DNA of 64,000 bases from contig CAVXBV010000014.1 of NCBI GenBank assembly GCA_963760125.1, positions 310,001 through 374,000 of the forward strand, in the 5' to 3' direction. Every line of letters begins with the position of its first letter. Position 1 is the stretch's first letter. The position numbers were made by a program, and so were the translations under genes. The DNA is from RYN-111 sp963760125. GTDB taxonomy: Bacteria > Actinomycetota > Actinomycetes > Mycobacteriales > SCTD01. The notes under the pieces were generated by a model. It made no database searches. It was given only the letters and a program-made list of their open reading frames with translations, and was not told the DNA's origin. This document shows positions 45,301 through 55,569 of the stretch, one piece after another.

Positions 45301-45752
45301 GGCTGCTCACCCACCAGGCGCTGCAGCAGGCTGCTCATGGTGATCGCGCCGACCAGCTCGCCCTTGACCACGACGGCGACCAGCGGGCTGTGTGCCCGCG
45401 CCATCACGGCGGCGATCTCGAGCACCGTCGCGTCGCCGTCCACCACGGGCAGCTCGGTGCCCCCGCCCGAGCGCGGGAGCAGAGCGCTCACCGGTATCGC
45501 GACGAGCTTCTGGACCATCTCGTCGGAGGCCTTCTCCGACAGCGCCCGTGCCAGCGCGGGGTCCTCCTGGATGTACTCGGGCAGCAAGAAGCGCAGCACC
45601 TGCGAGCCGGGCAGGACGGCGCAGGGGTGGTTGTCGGCGTCGAGGACGATGAGGCCGGGCCGGCTCTCCGCAGCCATCTGCTGCGCCGCCGCACGGGCAT
45701 CGTCGTCGAGGCCGACCACGGGGAAGTGCTCGGCAAGGTCGTGGGCGCGCAT
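45297..45752 (-). CDS. CBS-domain protein coupled to the antiporter
   Basis: 151 residues with two CBS motifs: PVVGLDDDARAAAQQMA with LIVLDADNHPCAVLPG, and LPVVDGDATVLEIAAVMARA with LVAVVVKGELVGAITMSSL. CBS pairs bind adenosyl ligands and gate transporters. Translation is coupled to the antiporter gene by the overlap, so it is probably a nucleotide-sensing regulator of it. The ATG at 45752 is preferred to a longer in-frame start, which adds no conserved sequence. Confidence 0.85.
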   Translation of the reverse strand: MRAHDLAEHFPVVGLDDDARAAAQQMAAESRPGLIVLDADNHPCAVLPGSQVLRFLLPEYIQEDPALARALSEKASDEMVQKLVAIPVSALLPRSGGGTELPVVDGDATVLEIAAVMARAHSPLVAVVVKGELVGAITMSSLLQRLVGEQP

Positions 45753-45846
45753 GGGGCTCCATCCAGGGGGATCGGTCAGGGTCCAGCCGCTTCCAGGCAG
45801 AGCGAAGCGACTGCCGACCAGACTTCCCGGCGCACCGCGGACCACC

Positions 45847-47136
45847 CTAGGCGGTCGAGCCCTCCTCGCGGGCGGCGATGGCGTCGTACACCCGGCCGCG
45901 GCGGCGCAGCAGGACAGCGGCGAGGGCCGCCGCGCACAGCGATCCGACCAGCACGGCGACCTTCACGTCGTCGACGCGGGCCTGTCCCTCGAAGGCGAGC
46001 TCCCCGATCAGGAGAGAGACGGTGAACCCCACACCCGACAGCGCAGACAGCGCCACGACGTCGGACCAGGCAAGGTCGTCGTCGAGGGTCGCGTGGGTGA
46101 AGCGGGCGACCAGCCAGGTCGCGCCGAGGACGCCGAGCAGCTTGCCGACGACCAGCCCCAGCACCACCCCGAGGGCCACCCGGTCGGTGAGGCTCGAGCC
46201 GAGGCCCGACAGCCCGCCGATGGCGACACCGGCGGAGAAGAACGCGAAGACGGGTACGGCGACACCGGCCGAGACGGGTCGCAGCAGGTGCTCCAGGTGC
46301 TCGGCCAGGCCGACCCCGTGGACGTCCTCGCCGTCTTCGTCCTGGTGCGGGACCGGGACGACGAGCGCGAGCAGCACGCCGGCGACGGTCGCGTGCACCC
46401 CGGACTCGTGGACCAGGACCCAGCACGCGAGGGCCAGCGGCACGACGAGGTAGGGCAGCGTGATCCGGCGCTGCACCAGGAAGGCGAACACCGCGAGGAC
46501 CGCCAGTGCCCCGGCCAGGGGCAGCAGGTGCAGGTCGTCGCTGTAGAACAGCGCGATGATCGTGATCGCGATCAGGTCGTCGACGACCGCGAGGGTCAGC
46601 AGGAAGGTGCGCAGCGCCGAGGGCAGCCGTGACCCCACCACGGCGAGCACCGCGAGCGCGAAGGCGATGTCGGTCGCGGTCGGCACGGCCCACCCGGACA
46701 GGTCGCCGTCGCCACCGAGGTTGAGCGCGCCGTACAGCAGGGCCGGGACGACGACGCCGCCGAGGGCCGCGGCCACGGGCACCGCGGCGCGGCGCGGGTC
46801 CCGCAGGTCACCGCTGACGAACTCGCGCTTGAGCTCGAGCCCGGCGACGAAGAAGAAGATGGCCAGCAGACCGTCCGCAGCCCAGGTGGCCAGGGACAGG
46901 TCGAGGTGCAGGAACGCCGGGCCGATCGTCGCGTCACGCAGGTCGACGTAGGCGTCACCCCATGGCGAGTTCGCCCATACCAGCGCGACCACCGCCGCCG
47001 TGAGCAAGATCGCGCCGCCGACGGTCTCGGCGCGCAGGATCTCGGCGATGCGGGCGGTCTCGGGGAAGGACCCCCGGCTCAGCAGCCGGCTGGTGCCCTC
47101 CGCACCGGTCCCGGTGTCCTCCGGTGACGGGCTCAT
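45847..47136 (-). CDS. nhaA: Na+/H+ antiporter NhaA
   Basis: 429 residues, about twelve helices. The NhaA hallmarks are present: FFFVAGLELKREFVSGDL, GWAVPTATDIAFALAVLAVV and LAVVDDLIAITIIALFY with the paired aspartates of the ion site. A charged internal loop (HQDEDGEDVHGVGLAE) is also typical. It swaps internal sodium for external protons. It sits 94 bases upstream of the CBS gene on the same strand, forming a sodium-homeostasis cluster. Confidence 0.94.
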   Translation of the reverse strand: MSPSPEDTGTGAEGTSRLLSRGSFPETARIAEILRAETVGGAILLTAAVVALVWANSPWGDAYVDLRDATIGPAFLHLDLSLATWAADGLLAIFFFVAGLELKREFVSGDLRDPRRAAVPVAAALGGVVVPALLYGALNLGGDGDLSGWAVPTATDIAFALAVLAVVGSRLPSALRTFLLTLAVVDDLIAITIIALFYSDDLHLLPLAGALAVLAVFAFLVQRRITLPYLVVPLALACWVLVHESGVHATVAGVLLALVVPVPHQDEDGEDVHGVGLAEHLEHLLRPVSAGVAVPVFAFFSAGVAIGGLSGLGSSLTDRVALGVVLGLVVGKLLGVLGATWLVARFTHATLDDDLAWSDVVALSALSGVGFTVSLLIGELAFEGQARVDDVKVAVLVGSLCAAALAAVLLRRRGRVYDAIAAREEGSTA

Positions 47137-47188
47137 GCCACGACGCTGCTCATCCCACGACGCTAGCCGAGCACGGGCCGGTCGTCCC

Positions 47189-47194
47189 TAGGCT
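47189..47194 (+). promoter_or_regulatory. -10 element of the thioesterase gene (leaderless)
   Basis: TAGGCT, six bases, then the ATG at 47201. It occupies the 64-base divergent gap from nhaA. Confidence 0.5.
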
Positions 47195-47200
47195 GGGCGC

Positions 47201-47581
47201 ATGCCCTCCGTCACCGTGCCCGTGCAGCTGCGCTTCGCCGATCTCGACCCGCTGAACCACGTCAACAACGTCTCGTACTTCGAGCTCATGGAGACCGCTC
47301 GCGTCGAGCTGCTGCGCGGCAGCATCCGCGTCCTGTTCGGGTCCCTGGTCATCGCCCACGCCGAGTGCGACTACCTCGCGGAGATCCGCGGCGGCACACG
47401 GGTCGTCGACATCACCGTGTCGGTCGAGCGCGTGGGCACCTCCTCCTTCACCCTGCTGCACGAGCTGCACGTCGCGGACGTCCTCGTCGCGCGAGGTCGG
47501 ACCGTGATGGTCGCCCGCGGAGAGGACGGCGGCTCCCGGCCGCTCACCGATGCGGAGAAAGAGCTCCTCCACGCACCGTGA
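47201..47581 (+). CDS. Acyl-CoA thioesterase (4HBT, YbgC-like)
   Basis: 126-residue hotdog-fold protein. The opening LRFADLDPLNHVNNVSYFEL carries the catalytic Asp and the NHVNN signature of the 4-hydroxybenzoyl-CoA thioesterase family. It hydrolyses acyl-CoA thioesters; the chain length is not evident. It is leaderless by the -10 spacing and diverges from nhaA. A possible mRNA hairpin (CGAAGTTCTTCG overlapping CTTCGCGAAG) lies in the 94-base gap to the next gene. Confidence 0.9.
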   Translation: MPSVTVPVQLRFADLDPLNHVNNVSYFELMETARVELLRGSIRVLFGSLVIAHAECDYLAEIRGGTRVVDITVSVERVGTSSFTLLHELHVADVLVARGRTVMVARGEDGGSRPLTDAEKELLHAP

Positions 47582-47675
47582 GGCCCAGCCGACGGGGGCA
47601 GATTGTCCGGTGTCGTGCGGCGTGTACCGAAGTTCTTCGCGAAGGGGCGGGTTTTGCCCTCACCACCGCTGCTCC

Positions 47676-49172
47676 ATGGCCGATGATCTCCGCGTGAGCA
47701 TGCTGCAGCTGAAGGTCCTCGCTCGGGCGATGACCGGCAGTCCCGAGGAGTCGCTGCACCGCTTGCTCGTCCTGATCTGCGAGCAGCTGTCGATGGACGT
47801 GGCCTTCGTCAGCGAGCTCGACGGGACCAGCCACCGGGTGGTGCGCCGGGCTGTGCGTCGCGACGGAACCGTGCTCACCGAGGCCGTCGGGCTGCGCGAG
47901 CCGCTGTCCGACTCCTGGTGCGGTCGGGTGATCGCCGCCGACGGGCTGCTGGTCGGGGACGTCGTGGACACCGAGGACCTGCTCTCACTGCCGTCCACGA
48001 GCGCTTTCGGGATCCGCTCCTACGCCGGGGTCGCCCTGCGCGATGCGGAGGACCGCGTCGTCGGGACGCTGTGCGCTCTCGGCGGGCACCCGCACGACAG
48101 CCTGAACCCCCGCGACCTTGCCACCCTCACCTCCGTGGGCGAGGTGCTGGTCCCGCTGCTGCAGGTCCTGGACCGGCCGGAGCTCCCGAGTCCACGGGGC
48201 ACGGTGGACCTGGGTCGCCTCAGCAGCGCGGTGACCGCCTCGACCGACGTCGCCTCGCTCGCCCGTCCCCTCCTCGAGGCGCTGCACGACCTGACCGGGC
48301 TCGGCTCGACGTACCTCACTGTTCTCCACGAGGCCGAGGACGAGCAGGAGATCCGCTTCTCCCGCAACGCCCGCGAAGGCTTCGCCCTCCCCGAGGGCCT
48401 GCACGTGCCGTGGTCCGACACGCTGTGCAAGCGCGCGCTCGACGAGGGCCAGGCGTGCACCACGGACGTCCCGAGCGTGTGGGGCGACTCCGCCGCCGCG
48501 CAGGCACTGGGCATCCAGGTCTACGTCTCCGTCCCCGTGGAGCTCTCGGACGGGCGGGTGTGGGGCACGCTGTGCGGCGCGGACTCCGTTGCGCACACCG
48601 GCCTCGAGAACCACCTGGAGACGATGCGCCTGTTCGCCCGCCTCGTCGCCGCGCAGGTCGAGCGGGACCTCGCTGTGACCCGGGCCGAGAAGGCTGCCCT
48701 GCAGGCCCGCACGGAGGCCGATACCGACGCCCTCACCGGCTGTGCCGCTCGGCGCGTCGTCGAGCCGTGGCTGAGCACCAACCTCAGCGACCTGGAGCAG
48801 GACGAAGCGGTGCTCCTGGCGTTCGTCGACATCGACCGCTTCAAGTCCGTCAACGACGACCACGGCCACGCCACCGGCGATGTCGTTCTTGCCCACGTCG
48901 GTGCGCACCTTCGCGCGACGGCGCGCCCCGGTGACCTCGTCGCACGCTGGGGCGGAGACGAGTTCCTCCTGGCCGCTCGCGTCCCGCGTCGCGCGGCCAC
49001 GGCCCTGCAGCGCCGGATGGCTGCTGACACCGCGCTGTCGCTCTCGGCCGACGGCCTGGTCCTGGACGTGGAGCTGTCGGTCGGGTTCGCCCTGAGCGAC
49101 CGGCACACGGCACGGGAGCTCGTCGACGCCGCCGACCAGGCGATGTACGACGCGAAGCGCGCCCGCGCCTGA
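47676..49172 (+). CDS. GAF-GAF-GGDEF diguanylate cyclase
   Basis: 498 residues. Two GAF domains (about 20-165 and 185-335; CSGRVIA-type LSDSWCGRVIAADG and SDTLCKRALDEGQAC) precede a GGDEF domain. The active motif RWGGDEF is at residues 424-430, and the inhibitory I-site RPGD lies five residues before it, so it should make cyclic di-GMP and be feedback-inhibited. A linker helix (AEKAALQARTEADTDALTG) joins sensor and output. The ATG at 47676 is chosen; a GTG at 47694 is possible. Confidence 0.93.
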   Translation: MADDLRVSMLQLKVLARAMTGSPEESLHRLLVLICEQLSMDVAFVSELDGTSHRVVRRAVRRDGTVLTEAVGLREPLSDSWCGRVIAADGLLVGDVVDTEDLLSLPSTSAFGIRSYAGVALRDAEDRVVGTLCALGGHPHDSLNPRDLATLTSVGEVLVPLLQVLDRPELPSPRGTVDLGRLSSAVTASTDVASLARPLLEALHDLTGLGSTYLTVLHEAEDEQEIRFSRNAREGFALPEGLHVPWSDTLCKRALDEGQACTTDVPSVWGDSAAAQALGIQVYVSVPVELSDGRVWGTLCGADSVAHTGLENHLETMRLFARLVAAQVERDLAVTRAEKAALQARTEADTDALTGCAARRVVEPWLSTNLSDLEQDEAVLLAFVDIDRFKSVNDDHGHATGDVVLAHVGAHLRATARPGDLVARWGGDEFLLAARVPRRAATALQRRMAADTALSLSADGLVLDVELSVGFALSDRHTARELVDAADQAMYDAKRARA

Positions 49173-49173
49173 G

Positions 49174-52100
49174 CTACCGGTCGTCCAGCGCGCGATGGAC
49201 GCGCTGCACCGAGACGGGGCCCTTGGCCTTGACGGTCTGGGCGAACAACGACAGCCGCAGCTCGTGCAGCATCCACCGCACCTGCTCGCGGCGGTCGCCC
49301 TCGGGCAGGGCCGCCCACTCGCGGTCGAGCCCCTGCAGCTCGGTGAGCTGGACGGGTGACTCCCGCGGGGCCTTCTCCAGGCGCACGAGGCCCCCACGCA
49401 GGTAGCGGACCAGGTCGGGCAGGCGCGCAGCACCGACCTCGGTCACGAAGCCGGGGTGAACGAGGGCGGCGCGCTGCTGCTCCACGTCGGCGGCGACCGG
49501 TCCCTGCCCGCCCGACCGCGCCAGCTCGGCGGACAGCGCCAGAACCTGCTCGACGCCCTGCAGCACCTTCAGCAAGGCGTCCGGAAGACCGGCCCGCACG
49601 ACGGGCAGCAGCGCACTCGAAGGCTCCCCGGTCGCGCGGCACGCTCCCGGTCAGGAACGTGTCAGCTGCCGCAGCCAGGCAGTCCTGCATCAGTGCCGGC
49701 ATCGAGCCGTGCGGGTTCGCGGCGAGGGCGAGCTTGGCCTGGTTGGTGAGCCGACCGGTGACGCTCTTGACCGGTGAGGGGCACGAGAGCAGCAGCAGGC
49801 GGCGCACGCCGTCCCGGTGCACCTGGGGCTGGGGCGTCGGCAGCACCCGCAGTGCCACGGTCGGGCCCTCGTCCACCAGCGCCGGGTAGCCGATGACGGC
49901 CCCGCTCGCCACCTCGAGTGGAACGTCCTCGACGGACCACGTCGTGAGGCCGCTGACCTCGAGATCGCCGGCCACAGAGGCGATCGCCTGCTGCACCGGG
50001 GCAGCCAACCGCGTCTTGAGCTCCTCCAGGTCCTTGCCCTCACCCAGACCGTTCCCGGCACCGTCGACGACCCGGAACGTCGGCCGCAGGTGAGAGGGAA
50101 TTCGGTCCAGGCCCCACGCCTCCAGCGGCACGAGCACCCCGCGCTGGGCGCGCGCCTCCCGGCTGAGGGCCTCGAGCAGGTGCTCCTCGCGGGGGGCGAT
50201 GCGCTCCAGCAGCGCGCGGGCCGTGTCGGGGGCAGGGACGAGCTTGACCCGCAGGGGCTTGGGGAGCGTCTTGATGAGGGCGACGACGAGCTCGTGACGC
50301 AGACCCGGAACCTGCCAGGCGAAGTCGTCGGCGTGCACCCGGTTCAGGACATCGAGGGGGACGTCGACCGTGACGCCGTCGTACGCCGTGCCCGGGTCGA
50401 AGGCGTACGACAGGTCGAGCCGGAAGCTGCTGTCGCCCTCGCCGGAGACCCACACGTCCGGGTGCTCCCCCGGGTCGACGTCGCCCCGGACGAGGTCCTC
50501 GATCGTGAGGTGGAGCAGCTGCGGCGTCTCGTGCCGGGTCTCCTTCCACCAGCGGTCGAAGTGCGCGGCGGACACGACGTCGGCAGGGACCCGCTCGTCG
50601 TAGAAGGCGAACACCACCTCGTCGTCGACCACGATGTCGCGACGACGGGCCCGGTGCTCGAGCTCGGCCACGTCGTCGAGCAGCGCGGTGTTGTGCTGCC
50701 AGAAGGCGTGGAAGGCGTCCCACTCCCCCTGCACCAGTGCGTGCCGGAGGAACAGGTCCCGCGACACCACCGGGTCGATGGCGCCGTACTGCACCGACCG
50801 CTTGGCGATGATCGGGACGCCGTACAGCGTGACCCGCTCGAAGGCGACGACGCTGCCGCGCTTCTTGGACCAGTGGGGCTCGCTGTAGGTGCGCTTGAGC
50901 AGGTGCGCGCCGACCGCCTCGATCTGCTCGGGCTCGACCTTGGCCAGTCCGCGGGCGAACAGCCGCGAGGTCTCGACCAGCTCCGCGGCCACGACCAGCG
51001 CCGGCGGCTTCTTGTACAGCGACGACCCGGAGGCGATGACGAAGCGGGCGCCGCGCGCACCGAGGTACTCCCGGTTCTCGGTGCGCAGCCCGACGTGGCT
51101 CAGCAGCCCCGCGAGCAGGGCCGTCGTCACGGTGGCGGGGTCACCGACGCCGTCCACGTCGAGCTGCTGCTGACGCGCCACCCGGCGCAGCTGGGCGTGC
51201 AGGTCTTGCCACTCGCGCACCCGCAGGTAGTTGAGGAACTCCTTGCGGCACATCCGGCGGAACGCGCTGGAGGACTGGGAGCGCTGCTGCTCCTGCAGGT
51301 AGGTCCACAGGTGCAGCCAGGCATGCAGGTCCGAGGTCGGGTCGACGAACCGGGAGTGGGCCTCCACCGCTTGGGCCTGCTTGTCGAGCGGCCGTTCGCG
51401 CGGGTCCTGGATGGACAGCGCTGCCGCGATGACGAGCACCTGCGACAGGCAGCCGAGCCGCGCAGCCTCGACGACCATGCGTCCCATCCGGGGGTCGACG
51501 GGCAGCGCGGCGAGCTGGCGTCCCGTTCGGGTCAGGCGGTCGCCGTCCAGCGCTCCGAGCTCTGCGAGCAGCGCCAGCCCGTCGCGCACGTTGCGCCGGT
51601 CGGGCGGCTCGACGAACGGGAAGTCCTCGATGTCGCCCAGCTTGAGGGAGGCCATCTGCAGCAGCACCGAGGCGAGGTTGGTGCGCAGGATCTCCGGTTC
51701 GGTGAACGCCGGTCGGGCGAGGAAGTCCTCCTCGCTGTACAGCCGGATGCAGATGCCGTCCGCGACGCGACCGCACCGGCCGGAGCGCTGCGTCGCCGAG
51801 GCCTGGCTGATGGGCTCGATCGGGAGGCGCTGCACCTTGGTACGCAGGCTGTAGCGCGAGATGCGTGCCGTCCCCGGGTCCACGACGTAGCGGATTCCCG
51901 GCACGGTCAGGGAGGTCTCCGCGACGTTGGTCGCCACGACGACGCGACGACGCTGGTGATCGGCGAAGACCAGGTGCTGCTCCGCGGCAGAGAGCCTGCC
52001 GTACAAGGGGATCACATCCGCATCGATCGCACCGTTCAGCGCGTCCGCGGCGTCGCGGATCTCGCGCTCGCCGCTGCAGAAGACCAGGATGTCGCCGTCC

Positions 52101-52792
52101 CGCGGGAGCTCCCGGCAGGCCTCCACGATCGCGCTGATCGGGTCCTGCTCCTGCTCCGGCGGCCGGTACCGCACCTCCACCGGGAACGTCCGCCCACTCA
52201 CCTCGAGCACCGGAGCGTCGTCGAAGTGCGCACTGAACCGGCCCGGGTCGATCGTCGCCGACGTGATGACGACCTTGAGGTCGGGACGACGGGGCAGCAG
52301 CTGCTTGAGGTAGCCGAGCAGGAAGTCGATCGTCAGCGACCGCTCGTGCGCCTCGTCGATGACGATCGTGTCGTACGCCGAGAGGCTGCGGTCCCGCGAC
52401 AGCTCGGCCAGCAGGATGCCGTCGGTCATGACCTTCACCAGGGTGCTGTCGGCCACCTGGTCGTGGAACCGGACGGTGTAGCCGACCAGGTCCCCCAGCT
52501 CGGTGCCGAGCTCCTCCGCGACGCGCTCGGCGACGGCACGCGCGGCGATGCGCCGAGGCTGGGTGTGCCCGATGAGCCCTGCGCGGCCGCGACCGAGCTC
52601 CAGCAGGATCTTGGGAAGCTGCGTGGTCTTGCCCGACCCGGTCTCTCCTGCCAGGACGACGACCTGGTGGTCGCGGATGGCGTCCGCGATCTCGGCGCGA
52701 ACCTGGCTGACCGGTAGGTGCTCGGGGTAGCGGATCGAGGCCAGCACCGCCGCCTCGCGCGCCTGTCGTCGTCGCTCCGCCGCTCCCGCCAT
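49174..52792 (-). CDS. hrpA: ATP-dependent RNA helicase HrpA (one frameshift)
   Basis: About 1205 residues if repaired. DEAH helicase motifs: AGETGSGKTTQLPKILL, IVIDEAHERSLTIDFLLGY, VVITSATIDPGRFS and SATQRSGRCGRVADG, followed by the HA2 and OB regions and the long HrpA tail. Near 49615 one extra base breaks the frame: DRGAFE should continue ALLPVVRAGLPDALLKVLQG, which runs to the TAG at 49174. HrpA acts in mRNA processing and stalled-ribosome rescue. TACGCT lies ten bases before the ATG, a short leader. Confidence 0.92.
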
Positions 52793-52894
52793 CTCACCGC
52801 CCAGCGTATAGGTGAGCGCTCGGCGGCCCCGCGCCTCGAGCCTGGTCCGTTTGGCCCCTATTGCTCCGGTGTGTTCTCTGCCACACTCCGCGCG

Positions 52895-52910
52895 GCTACC
52901 GGCCGGTAGC
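52895..52910. promoter_or_regulatory. 16-bp palindrome upstream of the SGNH hydrolase gene
   Basis: GCTACCGG-CCGGTAGC, self-complementary, 22 bases before the GTG start. A CACACT just upstream could be a -10 box, which would put the palindrome at the very 5' end of the mRNA. Confidence 0.4.
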
Positions 52911-52931
52911 AAGACCTCGAAGGAGCCGTCC

Positions 52932-54149
52932 GTGCGCGTTCGCCGCACCCGTTCACTCGCCCTGCTCGCCACCACCGCCCTGGCCCTGGGCCTCACGGGC
53001 CTGTCCGCCACCCCCGCCCGCGCCGACGGACCGGGGATCGGAGCGCCCTGGATCGTCTCGGTGGGCGACTCGTTCATCTCCGGCGAGGCCGGCCGCTGGG
53101 CAGGCAACACCAACACCGGCGAGAGCTACCACGACGCGCTCGGCAGTACGGCGTACTTCGACAACGCCGCGCACACCGCCGAGGTCATCAACCGCTGCCA
53201 CCGCAGCCTGACGCCCGAGGTCTACACCGGGACGATCAACGGCGCGAACCTGGCCTGTTCGGGGGCGAAGACCTCGACGTTCACCGACAGCAACGGCTAC
53301 TTCAAGCCGGGCCTCGACTTCTACAACAGCGGGGGGCAGCAGGGCCAGGCCCTCATGCTGCAGACGTTCGCGACGACCCACAACGTGAAGGAGGTGATCG
53401 TCTCCATCGGGGGCAACAACTTCAACTTCGCCTCGATCATCCAGACCTGCGTCGCCGACTTCCTGGGCTCGCCGACCTGGTACAAGGACTTCTGCAACGA
53501 CGACAGCTCGGTCACGGCCAACTTCACGACCGCGAACATCAGCGCCCAGACCACAGCCATCAAGAACGCGCTGCTCAACCTGCGCACCGCAATGCGCAAC
53601 GCGGGCTACGCCGACACCTCCTGGACGCTCGTCGTGCAGAACTACATGTCGCCACTGCCGAACGGGTCCGGCATCCGCTACAGCGAGTCGGGCTACTCCC
53701 GCCAGAACACCGGCGGTTGCGGCTTCTGGAACGCCGACGCCGACTGGTCCAACAACACGGCCCTGCCCCACATCAACGGCGCCGTCGCCAGCGCGGTCAG
53801 CAGCTCGGGCATCGTGGGGGTCAAGACCCTCAACCTGACGAGCGCGTTCAACGGTCGGCGGCTGTGCGAGAGCACCGTCGGGCTGCTCGAGGAGAAGGGC
53901 CTGACGACCTGGAGCCAGACCGGTGCGGTCGACAAGACCGAGTGGATCAACCAGATCCGCACCGTCTCCACCTGCTGCGGATCGAACTACTACATCCAGG
54001 AGAGCTTCCACCCCAACTACTGGGGCCAGGCGGCGCTCGCCAACTGCCTGCGGCAGACCTTCAACGGTGGTGCGGTCCGAGGCGGCACGTGCACCCGCGG
54101 GGCCAACGGGCTGAACTCCTACGGCGAGCCGAACATGGTGCTCAGCTAG
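52932..54149 (+). CDS. Secreted SGNH/GDSL-type hydrolase
   Basis: 405 residues. A clear signal peptide (SLALLATTALALGLTGLSAT, cleavage about PARA-DG) is followed by the block I motif VSVGDSFISGEAGRW with the nucleophile serine. The GGNN-type block (IVSIGGNNFNFAS) is present, and the late block reads QESFHPNYWGQAALANC with the catalytic His. Several Cys pairs suggest disulfides. Lipase, esterase or carbohydrate esterase are all possible. AAGGAG lies before the GTG start. Confidence 0.9.
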   Translation: MRVRRTRSLALLATTALALGLTGLSATPARADGPGIGAPWIVSVGDSFISGEAGRWAGNTNTGESYHDALGSTAYFDNAAHTAEVINRCHRSLTPEVYTGTINGANLACSGAKTSTFTDSNGYFKPGLDFYNSGGQQGQALMLQTFATTHNVKEVIVSIGGNNFNFASIIQTCVADFLGSPTWYKDFCNDDSSVTANFTTANISAQTTAIKNALLNLRTAMRNAGYADTSWTLVVQNYMSPLPNGSGIRYSESGYSRQNTGGCGFWNADADWSNNTALPHINGAVASAVSSSGIVGVKTLNLTSAFNGRRLCESTVGLLEEKGLTTWSQTGAVDKTEWINQIRTVSTCCGSNYYIQESFHPNYWGQAALANCLRQTFNGGAVRGGTCTRGANGLNSYGEPNMVLS

Positions 54150-55569
54150 CGGCGCGGCGCAGGACCTCGACCTCCTCCACCAGGTAGGTGGCCATGAGGT
54201 CGAGGTCCGGCACCAGCTCCCGATCGGCGATGAGGCCGAAGTGCATGCCTCCGTCGAGGCTGCAGACGGTGATGTTGAGCCCCTGACCGTCGGCGATGGC
54301 CGACATCGGGTAGTAGCCGAGCAACCGGCACCCGGCGTAGTACAGCGCGAGGTTGGGGCCGGGCACGTTGCTGACGAACAGGTTGAACGGGTTGACCCGC
54401 TCGACCAGCCGGACGCGCGCGGCCAGCCGCGCGGCCTGCCCTGCCAGCGCCGGCATGGCGAACTGCGTGACGTCGGAGAGCAGCGTCGCGGGAAGGGCGC
54501 CGTGCTGCTCCTTGGCCGCCTCCATCGCTGTCGTGCAGGCGGCGAGGCGCTCGAGCGGGTCGGCCAGGTGGGTGGGCAGCGCCGCCAACATGGTGCTGAC
54601 CTTGTTGCCACCGGCGTGCTTCTCGGCCTCGGAGCGGATGGAGACCGGGACCGCCGCGACCAGCGGGCCCTCCGGGAGGGCGTCGTGGTCCAGCAGCCAG
54701 CGACGCAGGGCTCCGGCCGACAGGGCCATGACGACGTCGTTCACCGTTCCGCCCGTCAGGTTCTTGATGGCCTTGACGTCGGCGAGCGGCACGGTTCGGA
54801 ACGCCCAGCGCCGGTGCGGCGAGATGCTCTTGTTGAACGGTGTCGCCGGCGCGCGCAGACCAGCTGACGGCAGCACCAGGTCGGCGTCACGTCGCAGCAC
54901 ACGGTCGATGAGCGGCAGGTGCGGCCGCGCGGGAGAGCTGGCCATGGCGGGCAGGCCCCGCGCCAGGCCGTAGGTCACGCGCGCCGCCCGGATCGGCTGC
55001 CCCGCGAACGAACGGGCCGAGCGGGCGAGCAGGGCAAGCGCACGAGGTTCGCGGTCCGGCTCCCAGGGCTCCGGGGTGACGACCCGACCCTCCGGGGTGA
55101 GGTCGAGGATCGCGGTGAGCATCTCCCCACCCGAGACGCCGTCGATCGCCGCGTGATGCACCTTGCTGTAGATCGCGGCTCGACCCTCGGACAGGCCGTG
55201 GATCAGGTAGACCTCCCACAGCGGACGGCTCCGGTCCAGCGGCCGGGCGTGCAGCCGCGAGGCCTGCTCAGCGAGCTGCCGGTCGTCGCCCGGGGACGGC
55301 AGGGCCAGCTCCCGGACGTGGTACTCGATGTCGAAGTTCGGGTCCTCGATCCAGTACGGCTGGTCGAGCCCGAGCGGGACCTCGGCCAGACGTCGGCGGA
55401 ACGGCGGGATGAGGTGCAGCCGCTCCTCGATCAGCGCGATCAGCTTCTCGAGGGTGAGGGGGTCCGGGGACGTCGACGGGTCCAGGACGCAGACGCTCCC
55501 GACGTGGCCGAAGACGGCGTGGGTCTCCATGGCCAGGAAGGCCGCGTCGAGGCCCGTCAGCTGCTGCAC
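54142..55569 (-). CDS. WS/DGAT acyltransferase (wax ester synthase/diacylglycerol acyltransferase)
   Basis: 475-residue bifunctional O-acyltransferase for triacylglycerol or wax esters. The active motif is HHAAIDG (residues 138-144) in a KVHHAAIDGVSGGEML context. Other family sequences are LTGLDAAFLAMET near the start and PFNLFVSNVPGPN near the C-terminus. The GTG start overlaps the SRPBCC gene stop by 13 bases, so they are co-translated. With the tms pair it points to storage of modified fatty acids, by inference. Confidence 0.93.
   Translation of the reverse strand: MQQLTGLDAAFLAMETHAVFGHVGSVCVLDPSTSPDPLTLEKLIALIEERLHLIPPFRRRLAEVPLGLDQPYWIEDPNFDIEYHVRELALPSPGDDRQLAEQASRLHARPLDRSRPLWEVYLIHGLSEGRAAIYSKVHHAAIDGVSGGEMLTAILDLTPEGRVVTPEPWEPDREPRALALLARSARSFAGQPIRAARVTYGLARGLPAMASSPARPHLPLIDRVLRRDADLVLPSAGLRAPATPFNKSISPHRRWAFRTVPLADVKAIKNLTGGTVNDVVMALSAGALRRWLLDHDALPEGPLVAAVPVSIRSEAEKHAGGNKVSTMLAALPTHLADPLERLAACTTAMEAAKEQHGALPATLLSDVTQFAMPALAGQAARLAARVRLVERVNPFNLFVSNVPGPNLALYYAGCRLLGYYPMSAIADGQGLNITVCSLDGGMHFGLIADRELVPDLDLMATYLVEEVEVLRRAAS

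Noticed and set aside
49817..52717. A 966-codon open frame on the plus strand opposite hrpA
   Set aside because: It is a mirror of the highly biased hrpA codons; its translation is Arg/Asp/Glu/Leu-rich without any domain, and hrpA motifs on the other strand are unmistakable.
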